Positions 13,294 to 25,548 of a DNA stretch of 64,000 bases are shown here, one piece after another (within the stretch, counting starts at the first letter, position 1; each line of letters begins with the position of its first letter). Position numbers and translations under genes: made by a program. This DNA comes from Myxocyprinus asiaticus. Taxonomy: Eukaryota > Chordata > Actinopteri > Cypriniformes > Catostomidae. A model generated the notes under the pieces. That model was not told the DNA's origin and made no database searches. It saw only the letters and a program-made list of their open reading frames with translations. The stretch covers positions 22,182,156 through 22,246,155 of the forward strand of contig NC_059348.1 of assembly GCF_019703515.2 (NCBI RefSeq), given 5' to 3'.

Positions 13294-13323
13294 TAAGTGT
13301 ATGTAAACTACTTACTTCAACTG
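13294..13323 (-). promoter_or_regulatory. Outer transposase-binding direct repeat
   Basis: It reads CAGTTGAAGTAAGTAGTTTA followed by CATACACTTA at the extreme terminus. It shares the GTTTACATACACT core with the inner repeat 170 bp away. Confidence 0.78.
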
Positions 13324-13325
13324 TA

Positions 13326-14504
13326 GCTAGAATATTGATGCTGGTTATAGTAGAAAGAACAATACCTTGTATTTCCTGAAGGATTCTCTCAGTGAGAGAG
13401 AGGCCTCTTCCTCCACACAAGCATTCTGAAGACCACCATCACAATGAGCTCAGTCCAACTCATTCTAGAGCATTTTTGTCTAGGTGGATGGGGGAGTAGA
13501 CTAGCGCTAGACCCTTTTTCCTCTCCTCAGGATGACAGTTTTTTTTTTATAGAAATCTTTGTTTATGGCAGGCTTTTCAGTCCTCTGTCTCAATGTGGCC
13601 CAGACTTCCGTTCCTCTGACAACATCACTTCTCTCCTACTTCATGCAAACGGGGTCAAGTCATGCTGCAGTATTTCCAAGCATGCTGTCTGACACAATGC
13701 TTTTTATCAATGCCAGCACTTTTCTTAACGTCACCTAAAGTGAATGTCTTTCTTGCTTTAAAATAAAGGATTGAGGACTGAATTCAGAGGTGAATTCAGA
13801 AGTAAACTTCAGGATTATGCTGTTTATTATGCATATGCAAAAAGAAGTTAAAAAAAAAAAAAAAAAGTAAAACTTGCTGTGACGATGTTGTGGTGTCGTA
13901 GTTGTTTCCCAAGTTGGTTGCTATGGTGTCCTGGGTGGTAACTTAAGGCTAGGGAACACTACATGATTCAAGCTCTTCTCCTTTGATGCTTTGAGTCTGC
14001 GACTGGTGTGCAACAAGAAGTCTCATATCTCACAACGAACGGTCGTGTAGTGTGCGCACTCCCACAACAAGTCGCAGACGCTACGACTCTCTCCTCGAAA
14101 TTCAAACACATGGAGTCAAAAGAGATGGCCAGGTGTAACGTGATGTTTTGTATGTACACTTGTGATCAGATCACCCAAAATGCATCTGGGTACACAGGGC
14201 CTCAGTCATGGACAAATGGTTGAGTAGCTGATACACCCAGTCTGCTATCAGTCATGTGGTGTGTGCACCAGCACTACAGACAACAAGACTTTGAGTCCTG
14301 TAGTGTGCTTGGCTTTAATGGCAAAAGTCTCTGCGATATTCTGGTCCCTTGATGTAGGCCCTATGATTTCCCGCAATGCAGAAAACACGGGTGGAGCCGT
14401 GGAATTATGTCATTGAATTAAATTTGAAAATAAAAAGTGGAACTTCAAAGAATTTGAAAATTTGCCATGAAATTAATTAAAAACAAGACTGATCTCACAA
14501 TGAA
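13326..14504. other. No feature recognised
   Basis: Contains a poly(A) run near 13849-13866 and a short GGTTGCTATGGTGTCCTGGG minisatellite-like patch. No coding sequence is supported. Confidence 0.45.
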
Positions 14505-14900
14505 ATTGGAAACAGTAGGTTGACTTTCTTTAGCTAAAATCGCTCTACGCTTACCAAAATTTAAAACACTGCCCCCAGTGGCCAAATCAGTAGGCACGTG
14601 TGAGCTCCATTTTCCGGGTGAAATGTCTACGTGAGCGAGTTGTTTTCAGCTGTACATGATATTTTATTAACTGTATCCCCCAACCCACAAACCTAACCAT
14701 CATTGGAGTAAAATGTAATGTTAGAGGGAAAAATGTGAACTTCCGAATCGCATTGGTCACTGATTACGCAAACACAATTACTTCCTGGTTTCAATGTGGC
14801 ATCCAAACCTGGGGCTTCCACGCTGCTGTTGCAACGTGCTTCCGGTTGCACCACAGGGGAAGGTAAACAAGCTTGAGCCAATGTAAAAATGTCTGATGGG
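14505..14900. repeat. Uncharacterised interspersed repeat, copy 1
   Basis: It matches 38585-38980 in the same orientation. Shared blocks in order are: AACAGTAGGT; TACCRAAATTTAAAAC then CTGCC; AGTGGCCAAA; GGGCACRTGTGRGCTC-like; GTGGAGTAAAA-TGTAAT; and CAGGRGAAGGTAAAC-like near the end. There is no long ORF or terminal repeat, so the class is unknown. Confidence 0.6.
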
Positions 14901-15098
14901 AGATGCTGCTTGTCATAATGTGTCTGATCCTAGGGTACTGGAATTCTCAGAAAGAAAATGCTGACTTCCTGTGTGATAATTTTGCAAAAACTACTGTCAA
15001 ATACACACAGGAACTGAAAGGGCTTCACTCAGTTTTCCGCTAAAATAAAAGCTTGATTCAACTGGATGCATGAAATTAAAGCCATTACGACAGTTATA

Positions 15099-15590
15099 CA
15101 CTGATCAGCCACAACATTAAAACCACTGACAGGTGAAGTGAATAACGCTGATTATATCGTTACAATGGCACCTGTCAAGGGGTGGGATATATTAGGCAGC
15201 AAGTGAACAGTCAGTTCTTGAATTTCATGTGTTGGAAGCAAGAAAAATGGGCAAGCGTAAGGATCTGAGCAACTTTGACAAGGGCCAAATTGTGATGGCT
15301 AGACGACTGGGTCAGAGCATCTCCAAAACGGCAGGTCTTGTGGGGTGTTCCCGGTATGCAGTGGTTATTACCTACCAAAAGTGGTCCAAGGAAGGACAAC
15401 CAGTGACCCGGCGACAGGGTCATGGGCGCCCAAGGCTCACTGATACGCGTGGGGAGCGAATGCTAGCCCATCTGGTCCGATCCCACAGAAGAGTTACTGT
15501 AGCACAAATTGCTGAAAAACGTACTGCTGGCAATGATAGAAAGGTGTCAGAACACACGGTGCATCGCAGCTTGCTGTGTATGGAGCTACG
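15099..15590 (+). mobile_element. Tc1-like element with CACTGATCAGCCAC end, 5' fragment
   Basis: The left terminus is CACTGATCAGCCACAACATT, preceded by a TA at 15097-15098, followed by the 5' spacer and start of a Tc1 transposase. Homology ends near 15590, where an AT-rich unrelated sequence begins, so the 3' half and right inverted repeat are missing. Confidence 0.85.
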
Positions 15591-15648
15591 TAGCCTTGTT
15601 GAAAATTATTATAATAATGATTTAATTGATTTAAATTTTATGAATTAG
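15247..15648 (+). pseudogene. Tc1 transposase N-terminal fragment
   Basis: Starts [20 protein letters not shown] and contains a paired-type helix-turn-helix ([19 protein letters not shown]), a basic GRPRLTD hook and the second DNA-binding subdomain (VTVAQIAEK). About 115 codons are transposase; after ERSL-like LRSLVENYY the frame reads into unrelated AT-rich DNA and stops at 15648. The whole catalytic domain is absent. The protein could at most bind DNA. Confidence 0.82.
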
Positions 15649-16087
15649 TTTGATTAGACACTAAATAATAAATGATGTTTTAATGATAAATTTATGAGAC
15701 AATGCAAATGTTTTATTTCTGCTGTAGTTTTTGGAACTACAGCACACAAGATGGTGGTTTTATTTCATCATTATCAAAGCACTGATATGCTTCAGATCAC
15801 TCTCAATGTGGACTGAGGTAGGACAGAAACAGAGTGTACAGAGGTAGGTCAAGCATTTCAATTGCAGGCCAGCTCTGCTCTGGACCTAGGCTACATGCTC
15901 TGGAGCCAAACCACCTGTTCCACTGGCTGGCCTTCTCTGCAGTCACAAGATAGATCAGGCTCTCAGCCCAGAGATTCCCTGGAGTAATGCTACCAGTAGA
16001 AATGATGCAAGAGATGCTCGGGCAGCCTGGCAGAGCTCCACTGTCCACTCCAGCCCAATGTTGTCACTGCTCTCACTGTTATTATTC
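15649..16087. other. No gene; short hairpin
   Basis: GCTGTAGTT TTTGG AACTACAGC near 15720-15743 forms a 9-bp perfect stem. Nothing else is recognised. Confidence 0.4.
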
Positions 16088-16175
16088 ATGGGGTGTTGTG
16101 GTAAGGCTTACAGGTGTGGTGATCTGGGCAAGTAACCAAAAGGTTGTAGGTTTGAATCCCAATAGGGGTAATATA
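16088..16175 (+). repeat. tRNA-derived SINE head, degraded
   Basis: GGTTGTAGGTTTGAATCCC near 16141-16159 resembles a pol III B box, and GTGGTAAGGCTTACAGG upstream could be the A-box region. No clear tail or target duplication is seen. Confidence 0.4.
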
Positions 16176-16779
16176 TGAGTGGCAAGTGTGAGAAAACACA
16201 CTTTAAAGAAAACACACAAAGTTTAATATTTAAGGTTAGAGTTTAGTGTTGTCATGGTACCAAAATTTCAGTAGTCGGTACCGATACCAGTGAAATTTCA
16301 CGGTTCTCGATACCAATTTCGATACCACAGCAAAAATATGCTAATATGATAATATGCTGTTGAACACAAAAGTTTAGTTATTTTTAATCATTATTTTAAT
16401 AATTATAGTTTAATAATTATTGTTTTCCAGAACATGTTTTAAAGTTTAATTTAATCATCAAAATGGTGTCTAATCATTCATTCTTGAAACTTAAGTAAAT
16501 GAAAACAGAACTTGCATTTATTTTTTCAACAGCTGTCTTCCTTGTGATAAATTGATTAATTATTGATTGTGATACATTTATTAATTATTGTTATTATTAT
16601 TATTATAATTACAAATAATATTACATTTTACTATAAATTTGAAATATATTTTTATTCAATTTTTTAATTTAATTTCTTCAATTTCAAGCATCTAGCTTTT
16701 ATTTTGAATCATGCTTTTATTATGATGTGTGTTTTTTGCTGGAAGCTTCACTTTTCAGGATAAACAACATGGTCCAGTG

Positions 16780-16995
16780 TGATCATCGAAGACTTTTAAG
16801 TCACGTCTGAAATCTCATCCGTTTACAGAGTCTTACAAATGAAATGTAGGGCACAGTTTTGGAGTTTTTGTATTTTAGATTACTGGTGTTTGTGTATGTG
16901 GTAATTTTAAAATGCTATGTTTTAAATTTTATTACTGTGAAGCAATTTGGTCAACTCTGTTGTTTTAAATGCTATATAAATAAAGTTGAGATTAA
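16780..16995 (+). repeat. Non-LTR retrotransposon 3' tail-like segment
   Basis: GACTTTTAAGTCACGTCTGA followed by AT-rich sequence and GCTATATAAATAAAGTTGAG resembles the 3' UTR ends of fish LINEs. It lies inside the hAT at 16244. No reverse transcriptase coding is present. Confidence 0.4.
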
Positions 16996-17154
16996 AGTGC
17001 AAATACTGTGATTTAATTATATAAATATATAGTTTACATGTGCTGTGTAGTTCACAGTGGATTAGTGCTCTGCTCTGTCATCTCAAACAACGTGAATAAT
17101 TCCCAATGTCTGTGGAGTTTCCAGAGTATGAGCAGCCAGATTTATACATTAATT

Positions 17155-18188
17155 TTAAAGGTGCAATATGTAACTTTTTTCATGTAATATTTGCCTTTTT
17201 TGTGCCAATGTGTGAACGGCTTGTAACGCCCTTCCCGGACTTCCTAGGTTGCCTATTAAAGCCTGTATACTGATTTTCATGCGAAGGGAGTGGGTCGCTT
17301 TTGCCGGGAAAATCCAAAGGATGTGACATTTATGTGCGCTCCCGAGAGCCTTGCCTCAGTGCTTCTCTTCCGCTATTTAACAGCGACAACAAACTGCAGC
17401 ACTAGGTAACGTTATCTTAGAGATGGAATCCAGAAGCTACCGTGCTTCGTAACTTCCAAATAATTTCAACGATCTTCTCTTTATACTAAAAGTCAGGTAT
17501 GCTGATTCACAGTAACTGGTATGATGTTTATCTGTAATTATTCAGCCAGGTAAACTACAATAACACATGAAATGAATGCTAGACAGTGTTCAAGATAATG
17601 CAAAAAGCTCCATTCATTAGTGTAGCATAACTTGGTTAAACAGAAAATATATACATTCTATGATTATAAAACAATAGCGCATCGATATATCAAAATGACA
17701 GTTGTGATGGAATCACATCAATACTGAATTGTGTCAACATATTTATAATGTACAGTCTATTTTATAAACAGCTACTGTCATCATCCACCAAATTTAGCTA
17801 ACAGCTATTGATAAAGCTGTCTAGCTAGCTAATGGCGACATGGGCTATCGTATAAATGCAGTCAATGTATCATGCAAAGAAAAGTGATTAGTTCAAACTA
17901 CAGTCCCGCATAGCCAGACCTATATCCACACTTTGTTTTAGCCCTGTTCCAGCACTGAAGAGTCAAATATAATATACAGTCTCTAAGTTTGTAGTAAAAC
18001 AATCATAACTGTGTAATTTTAATTATGCTACCTCATCTGTCAGCATGATGCCGGTGAATCACGTTCAGTCTCTTTGTTTTGGTCCCTATGGAGTGCACAC
18101 GATCACGAGCAACAGGCTGCAGTTCACTTAACGGCCGCAGATGTCATTAACAACAAGGGTTTCTGAATCATACATACTGCACCTTTAA
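17155..18188. mobile_element. TTAA-flanked DNA transposon, non-autonomous
   Basis: The left end TTAA-AGGTGCAATATGTAAC (17155) and right end CATACTGCACCT-TTAA (18188) form inverted repeats directly inside TTAA. TTAA target duplications are made by piggyBac and Kolobok transposases; I cannot choose between them. It is about 1 kb with no coding region. The element at 29266-30309 has a similar terminus. Confidence 0.65.
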
Positions 18189-18679
18189 GTATGCAGCTCA
18201 TTCAGGCTAAAATTGCAGCCTTCAGTGGTTTGATAAATCACACTAGTACATGTCACTTGGATTAATTGTCAATTTTAGTATAAAAGGAGTAACAGAGCAC
18301 ATGTTTAAAATAAGCCTGTGAGCATTTTAAAGCTGTCGTGTGTCAGTCATATTGCACGCTGGTACCGGGTAGAGTTGGTGCTCGGTACTACCGGTACTGC
18401 AGAAACAGTGGTATCGTTAAATCTTTTCTATTTTAGTACTGACTAAAGGTAAAAAGGAAAATAAACAAAATAAAAAAATAAATAAAGATTTAATGAAATG
18501 ACACACTCAAAAACCATTCTCAAAAGACAAGCCTAGACCAGCATGGCAACTCAAAGCTGGTCTTTTGAGAGGCTGCTGGTTAATGCTGGTTAAGTACTTG
18601 TCTAGTTGGTGGACCAGCAACCACTTTTGCCACAGTATGCAATAGACTGGCATGTCTTAAGGTCAATATTAGGTCAAAA

Positions 18680-19330
18680 ATGGCAAAAAAAGAAACAGCT
18701 TTCTCTAGAAACGTGTCAGTCAATCATTGTTTTGAGGAATGAAGGCTATACAATGCTTGAAATTGCCAAAAAAACTGAAGATTTCATACAAAGGTGTACA
18801 CTACAGTTTTCAAAGACAAAGGACAACTGGCTCTAACAAGGACAGAAAGAGATGTTCAAGGCCAGATGTACAACTAACAAGAGGATAAGTACATCAGAGT
18901 ATCTAGTTTGAGAAATAGACACCTCACATGTCCTCAGCTGACAGCTTCATTGAATTCTACCCGCTAAACATCAGTTTGTACAGTAAAGAGAAGACTCAGG
19001 GGTGCAGGCCTTATGGGAAGAATTACAAAGAAAAAGCCACTTTTGAAACAGAAAAACAAAAAGAAAAGGTTAAGAGTGAGCAAAAAAACACAGACATTGG
19101 AAAAGAGTGTCTTAAATCTTAACCCCAATGAGCATTTGTGGGATCAGCTAGACTGTAAGGTGCGTGAGAAGTGCTCGACAAGACAGCCACATCTATGGCA
19201 AGTGCTACAGGAAGTGTGGGGTGAAATGTCACTTGAGTATCTGGACAAACTAACAGCTAGAATGCCAAGAATCTGCAAATCTGTCATTGCTGCACGTGGA
19301 AGATTTTTTGATGAGAACTCTTTGAAGTAG
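18680..19330 (+). pseudogene. Internally deleted Tc1 transposase, copy 2
   Basis: The start-like ATG at 18680 is followed by a poly(A)-tract frameshift, then SLETCQSIIVLRNEGY and IAKKTED (paired helix-turn-helix), then from 19013 GRITKKKPLLKQKNKKKRL. It jumps straight to the C-terminal block LNPNEHLWDQLDCKVREK, ending with RMPRICKSVIAARGRFFDEN. Both catalytic Asp residues are missing through the same junction seen at 2113-2450. The Glu of NPNEHLW is present. Confidence 0.75.
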
Positions 19331-19363
19331 TTTAAGAAGTTCTGAACTTATATATATATATAT

Positions 19364-22079
19364 TAGAACCTGACCGATATGGGATTTTTGAGACCGATAC
19401 CGATTTTAGAGAGGGGTAATTCACAGATTACTGATATGGTGGCCGATATAGTTACTTTTTGAGCTGGAATGAAAACATACCTTTTCTATGTGGATTTTTC
19501 ACCGATTTTGCATCGATATGACTATGCAAAGGTACTCAGAAGGCTGATTTCTTAAACAAATATTTTTTATCAAAGAATATGACATTATTATTATACATTG
19601 TCAACAAATTCTAGAAATGAACACTGAGAAAATAAAGAATAAATAAAAATAAAATAAATAGCTAAATAAACATCAGTACTGTTTAGTATCAGTCAAATGC
19701 TGACTATATTAATACTGCTGAGTCAAGATAAATGGATAAGCAGCGGTGTTACACCGTATTCTGCTATACAAGTTCAGGGGAAACTTTCAATGGTGGAAAA
19801 CCAGACTTTTAAATATTACATTTTATAAATGAAACGACTGGAATTGTTCGGTTGAAGGGGGTACCAAACTGTGAATCCTGAACAAAACAGTTTGGTGAAT
19901 ACATGTTTACTCATTAGCTTCCACTCAGCTGACAACAATAGTTTCCATCCACTTTTCAGACAATTTTGTTATCGACAAAGTGAAAATGCTTAAAAAAGGC
20001 CTTTTATCGATAAAAATGGTGTGCGTCATGATGTCATGCCTAAAAAAAACATTTTGCCGGTTCCATACAGAAATGTGTGTTTATCGCTAATTCGCCTCCC
20101 AGATGTCCCTAATTTTATTCCTCCGAAGTTTTGGTAAAATTGGGAGAGTATTGAGACAATTCATTGAAATTTGCCAGCTAACTGTCATTTTAATTTCACA
20201 AATAAATGCAATCAGAAGATGAGGAATTGCAGTCAAAAGGGAGCAGTTGCCCTTCTGATAGGACTGTAATATTGGTCCTGATGTTGCGCCTATCGCAGGT
20301 TGCCACCGGTTCCGACCCGAAAGCGAATAGTCATGGCCCTGTTCAAGCTGGCAACCTGCACCAAGTAGTGGGGACATTTTCGGTCTTGGTATAAGGACCA
20401 TCCATCCATGTGAATATGCTGTGTGCACAGCAATTAAAGAAACATTGATGCTGTGTAATATCAGGGTTTACATATGATACATTCCTGATATTCAATAGGC
20501 TATTTTGAACAATCATCTAATCTAAAGCATTGTCATCACAACTGCATTATGTCCCACATATTTGTCCAGCAACTTTTAACAAACAACTGAACTTGATTAT
20601 CATCTAAAATTACAATTTTAGCATCATAATGCAATTTACATTTTCTGAAGAAGGTCTGCAAATGCGATCCGAGGTAAAGAGGGTTAGATTTAAAATATTT
20701 AAAAGTTTTAAAAGGTTCAAAAGCTGGTTTTCTGAAAGTGAACTCCACATTGGACAAATAGTTCTGATAGTTTATAGTCTTGAAGTGTAGAAAATGTCAT
20801 TCAGCCGACATTATTCGTCTACAGAACAGGGTACGGCTAATTTAAGTTTGTAAAGAAAAGGCATATATAGGACTAAAAATATAATTTTTTTTGTTTGGTA
20901 ATTTATTTTTTTAATTTAATGCGTTTTTTGTTTGGTAATTTATTTTATTTTATACAGGGAAATTTGCCGGCATTTTTTCAAAAGTAAGCTAAACAATAAT
21001 TTAACAGAATTGGGCTGTTATGTTCCAAAAAAGCACACTGAAGCTTTGCTTCTAGAATTGTGTATTTATTTTTTTATTTTAAAACATCTTTGTGCACAGA
21101 AATTAAACGTTTTTTTTATTGTGGGCTAATTCCGTGACTGCCGTCTATTATTCTGAATGGTGTGGAAAAGCAACTTTAATAAATAAACAGATTAAATTAA
21201 TCGCAAAGAGTGGCCATTCATTTGTTCTCCGTGCACTTGTCAATGTGCATGATACGAGATATTTGTGTTGGCACTCCTGGAAGTGTCATGTTTGCAGTGA
21301 TCGGATCTTTATGCCGTTCAGATCAATCCATAATCACATACAATAAATTGGCTTTCAAGGATCCTATACCTTGTCGTCATAATTAACACAGGCTAACGAT
21401 TGGGGTAAATTCTGTCACGTGACACAACATTTTTGTGTTAATGCCAATTTTCTCAACAAAAAGTGTTTCCAAACCAGCTTTTCACGACATTTGATGCATC
21501 GACAGAGTTTAATTTGCGTTTCCATTAGCTTTATTTTGATGCACTAAAATTTTTCGCAAAACAATCCTTGGATGGAAACGTAGTTACTGAAAGTAGCAAT
21601 GTGATTAGCTAGTTAGCTATAAGCTCGTTGTCATGGAGAGCAAAAGACAGACGTTGTTTATTTTACTTTCCAGCATTGTGTCTCACCAACTACGTAACAA
21701 CATTATATGAAATCAACACTCACCACACACAATCCACCACTGCACTGTTGTCTGCTGAGCTGCAAAAAGATGCTCTGATGTTTACCTTTCAATCTGCTAC
21801 ATTACTGACTGCACTGACAAACTATAGCTGGCTAACAGCAAACAGACGAGTGACATGGTTGTCAGGGACAAGGTTAATGTTATATTAGTTATATTCAAAA
21901 GGGAAAATGATGGGGTCATTGTTTATTAAGTTTCCAGTTTGTATTTCACAAACTAGTTAACTTACCAAGACACCGCTGAACTCCACCTTGTCTCCAGAGC
22001 CACCGTCAGCTCAGCATATTGGTAAAATATACGCCGATACCGATATATCGATATTGGTATTGATAATATCGTCCGATAC

Positions 22080-22086
<7 letters not shown>
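19364..22086. mobile_element. hAT-type element, right end lost in an AT microsatellite
   Basis: The left end is TAGAACCTGACCGATATGGG, with GCCGATA words following. CGATA/TATCGG words near 22030-22080 mark the other side, but the terminus itself runs into (AT)n. The interior holds an inverted-repeat element (19941-21579). Confidence 0.5.
19941..21579. mobile_element. Nested element with GTTTCCATCCA ends
   Basis: GTTTCCATCCA (19941-19951) is exactly inverted at 21569-21579. Flanking triplets are ATA and GTA, which could be a decayed 3-bp duplication of PIF/Harbinger type. No nuclease ORF is recognised; the open frame at 20087-20428 on the minus strand has no matching motif. Confidence 0.45.

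Positions 22087-22146
<60 letters not shown>
22087..22146. repeat. (AT)30 microsatellite
   Basis: An uninterrupted AT dinucleotide run at the decayed right end of the hAT starting at 19364. Confidence 0.97.
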
Positions 22147-22148
<2 letters not shown>

Positions 22149-22214
22149 TTCATCTAGTTGAGAATTCTGATGGGGATATTGGTACAACTGTATCCAAAAC
22201 ACAACATCTGCTGG

Positions 22215-23027
22215 CAGGGTTGGGAGGGTTGCTTTTGAAATGTATTCCACTACAGATTACAGAATACATGCTGTAAAATGTAATTTGTAATGTATTTTGT
22301 TAGATTACTCAAGGTCAGTAATGTATTCTAAATACTTTGGATTACTTCAGCACTGGTAGATTTTTTCATTTGTTTTGACTATAAAAACTCTGCCAGTACA
22401 GTAAGACAAAATACACATGTTAAAAATACATTCTCTGAAAAACCTAAATATCTTATGCAGTGTTGTTTCTAAAACAAAATCAATCAAATTGATCTTGTTT
22501 TAAGGATTTTTAGATATTTGTACAGGAAAACAATAAAATAAAAATATTATCAAGAACACGATTTTTGCCCTAATATCAGAGGTCTTACTAGAAAAAAATA
22601 AATTATGATCCAATGTGAAAGCCTAGTAACATGTGCATGTAAAATGGCTAGAAATAGCATTTTAGCTTAGCGTAAAGCTGACAATTTACACAAGGTTTAT
22701 TTCTATTTCTTGTGCTCCAAACGTACTTCTCTGTCTGCTTGTATGAATGTAACACATCATAAGAAAGTGTTTCACCGCTGTTCAAATGCATTTTGGATCG
22801 CATCATTTATATGTATACATTTTTCCATCTGAAAGGACAAAATATTAAATTAAACAAATTATATTAAAATGCAATGTAATCTCTTCAGTAATCAAAATAC
22901 TTTTTGAATGTAACTGTATTCTAATTACAAATTATTTAAATTGTAACTGTAGTGGAATACAGTTACTTATATTTTGTATTTTAAATACATATTCCCGTAA
23001 CTTGTATTTCATTACTCCCCAACCCTG
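22215..23027. mobile_element. hAT-type non-autonomous element with CAGGGTTGGG ends
   Basis: It starts CAGGGTTGGG and ends CCCCAACCCTG, with perfect 8-bp duplications TCTGCTGG at 22207-22214 and 23028-23035. The subterminal regions both carry ATTCCACTACAG in inverted relation. No transposase is seen. The perfect duplication suggests this copy is younger than most here. Confidence 0.88.
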
Positions 23028-23192
23028 TCTGCTGGTGACCAGAAATTCTGGTCTTTTCAACAAAATAGTAGACACTGAACAAGAACAAAACACATTTATT
23101 TTTTACAGATTGTCACTGCTACCTCTTCTCTCACAATTTTCAAATTTCCAAATGTTCTAAAAACTGACATGTTCATTATCAGCAAACAGTTG

Positions 23193-23410
23193 TGTGACGA
23201 AGAGGAGGGCGTGGCCGGGCCGTGATGAAGCACTGAATCAGCTGATCAGCGGGAGAGTGAGATATGGGGCAGCAGGTGGCACCGGTTCACAGCCCACGTT
23301 GTGTGTGTCCTTATGTTTTATGTTGGTTTAAGTGTATGTTGTCCATTAAACTTTATATTGGCTGTTCAGCCGGTTCCCTCCTCCTCCTTGCCCATCCTTT
23401 ACCTGTCACA
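23193..23410. repeat. LTR-like segment (TGTGACG...TGTCACA)
   Basis: Begins TGTGACGAAGAGGAGGG and ends CCTGTCACA, with short inverted ends as in LTRs. It directly precedes the LINE. No target duplication was found, so solo-LTR status is uncertain; it could also be the LINE's 5' region. Confidence 0.3.
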
Positions 23411-25548
23411 GGTATCCATGTAGCGAATTTCCACTCTCTTCCTAACAAAACAAACAAATTACTTCTCACCTGCAAAAATAAGGACTCTGCAAATTCTGCT
23501 GCACTGTACTTCACAGAAACCTGGCTGAGTGTAACCATTCCAGACAGCGCATTACATCTACCGGACTTCCAGCTGTTCAGAGCGGATCGCACCACGGAGG
23601 TAACAGGGAAAACGAGAGGTGGTGGAATGTGTTTTTACATCAATGAATGTTGGTGTACAGATGTAACAACTCTGAAGAAGATGTGCTGTCCTACTTTAGA
23701 GGCACTCTTCATAAACTGTAAGCCTTTCTACTCGCTGCAGGAGTTTTCCTCATGTATTCTTGTGTGTGTTTATATTCCTCCACAAGCGAGTGTGAGCACA
23801 GCGCTGCAACAGCTGGTTTAGCTGATTTTACGGAAACAACACGGAAAAACAATACCCGGACTCACTTATTATTATTGCCGATTTTAACAAGGCAAATCTC
23901 ACACGTGAACTGGCCAAATACAGACAGCACATTACAAGCCCACCAGAGACAGAAATATGCTGGATCATTGCTACACAACAAAAAAGGATCCATATCGCTC
24001 TGTCCCTCGAGCAGCTTTGGGACTCTCTGATAACTGTCTGGTTCATCTTCTTCCGATCTACAGGCAGAAACTAAAATCAGCTAAACCTGTAGTAAGGACT
24101 ATAAAGAGAAGGACCAATGAAGCAGAACTGGAACTACAAGCCTGCATTGACTGCACTGATTGGAGTGTTTTTGAAGCTGCAGCCACAGACCTGGATGATC
24201 TCAAAGATACTGTGACATCATATATCAGTTTCTGTGAGGATATGTGCATTCCTACTAGGACTTATTTAACATACAACAATGACAAACCATGGTTTACAGC
24301 AAAAATCAGGCAGCTTCGTCAGGCCAAATAGGATGCTTACAGAAGTATACAAATCTTGTATAATCCGGCCAAAAACAGACTGACAAAGGAGATCAGAGTG
24401 GCTAAAAGAAACTTTTCTGAAAAGCTGAAAAAACAGTTTTCAGTTAACGACCCTGCATCGGTGTGGAGAGGCCTGAAAGACTTTACCAACTACAAGACAC
24501 CATCCCCCAACACCGCAGGGACTCAACAATTGGCTGACGACCTAAATGTGTTTGCTGTAGATTTGAAAAGCCCAGTCTCACACCCGCTCTGACCTTCACA
24601 GACCACACACTTTTACACCTCCTGCAACCCCCTTCCTCACCTCTCCTGTTACTCTACCTGCACTTAAGATTTGTGAAGAGGATGTATGCTGGGTCTTCAA
24701 GAAAAGCACAAGGTTCAAAAGGTGTTTCACCCTCTTGTTGAACATACTGTGCTGACCAGCTGGCCCCCATTTTCACACAGATCTTCAATAGATCACAAGA
24801 GCAGTGTGAAGTTTCCTGCTGCTTCAAATGCTCCACAATCATCCCCATCCCAAAGAAACCCAAGATCAAAGGACTTAATGACTACAAACCCGTCGCTCTG
24901 ATGTCTGTGGTCATGAAGTCATTTGAGAGACTGGTGTTGGTCCACCTGAAGGACATCACTGAACCCTTTTCGGATCCCCTGCAGTTTGCCTATTAAGCAA
25001 ACAGGTCTGTGGATGATACAGTCAATATGGGACAGCATTACATACTTCAACATCTAGACAGACCAGGGATACTATTTGTTGACTTCAGTTCAGCTTTTTA
25101 CACCATCAACCCGCTCTCCTATGGACTAAATTAACCTAGCTCTCTGTTCCTGACTCTATCTGTCAGTGGATCACCAGCTTTCTGACAGACAGGCAGCAGC
25201 TAGTGAGAATGGGGATATTCACCTCCAGCATGTGTACAATTGGCACTGGTGCCCCCCAGGGACGTGTACTCTCCCCACTACTCTTCTCCTTGTACACAAA
25301 TGACTGCACTGCCAAGGACCCCTCTGTTAAGCTCCTGAAGTTTGCAGATGACACTACTGTCATCGGCCTCATCCAGGATGACAATGAGTCTACATACAGA
25401 AGGGAAGTTGAACAGCTGGCTGTCTGGTGCAGTCAAAACAACCTAGAGCTGAACATGCTTAAAACAGTGGAGATGACATTGGACTTTAGGAGGAACACCC
25501 CAACATTACCCTCGCTCACCATTCTGAACAGCACTGTGCAGCATTGGA
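23411..25548 (+). pseudogene. CR1/L2-type LINE (endonuclease and reverse transcriptase), broken
   Basis: Non-LTR retrotransposon ORF2 remnant. The endonuclease domain shows LYFTETWL (catalytic Glu), RADR, RGGGMCFYIN, VYIPPQ and ADFNKAN. The expected SDH motif reads SDNCLVH, so the catalytic His is Asn. The linker follows (NDKPWFTAKIRQLRQAK then TAG, and VWRGLKDFTNYKTPSP). The reverse transcriptase shows FVDFSSAF (motif A), GAPQGRVLSPLLF (motif B) and KFADDTTVI (motif C, Asp-Asp). Stops and frameshifts occur near 23821, 24331, 24592, 24994 and 25130. Homology ends after LTILNSTV near 25540, so the thumb, C-terminus and 3' tail are missing. Confidence 0.88.

Larger units (their letters stand above)
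11878..13323 (-). mobile_element. Sleeping Beauty-type Tc1 element, copy 1
   Basis: The right-hand end reads inwards as CAGTTGAAGTAAGTAGTTTA and ends at a TA target (13324-13325). It carries the long IR/DR architecture of the Sleeping Beauty group, with two transposase-binding repeats about 170 bp apart. The left end is lost: homology with the copy at 60104 starts only at 11878, about 60 bp inside the expected terminus. This family is widespread in fish. Confidence 0.9.
16244..18440. mobile_element. hAT-type element carrying a nested TTAA element
   Basis: It starts TAGTGTTGTCATGGTACC and is followed by GTACCGATACC words. Similar GGTACC/CGGTACT words near 18360-18420 mark a decayed right end. 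It is interrupted by the TTAA-flanked element at 17155-18188 and by a LINE-like 3' tail. The right boundary is approximate and no target duplication is seen. Confidence 0.5.

Noticed and set aside
20087..20428. 113-codon minus-strand ORF inside the GTTTCCATCCA element
   Set aside because: No Harbinger nuclease or other domain is visible, and the frame is not supported by any relative here.
23752..24030. 92-codon plus-strand ORF
   Set aside because: Out of frame with the LINE endonuclease motifs that cross the same DNA.
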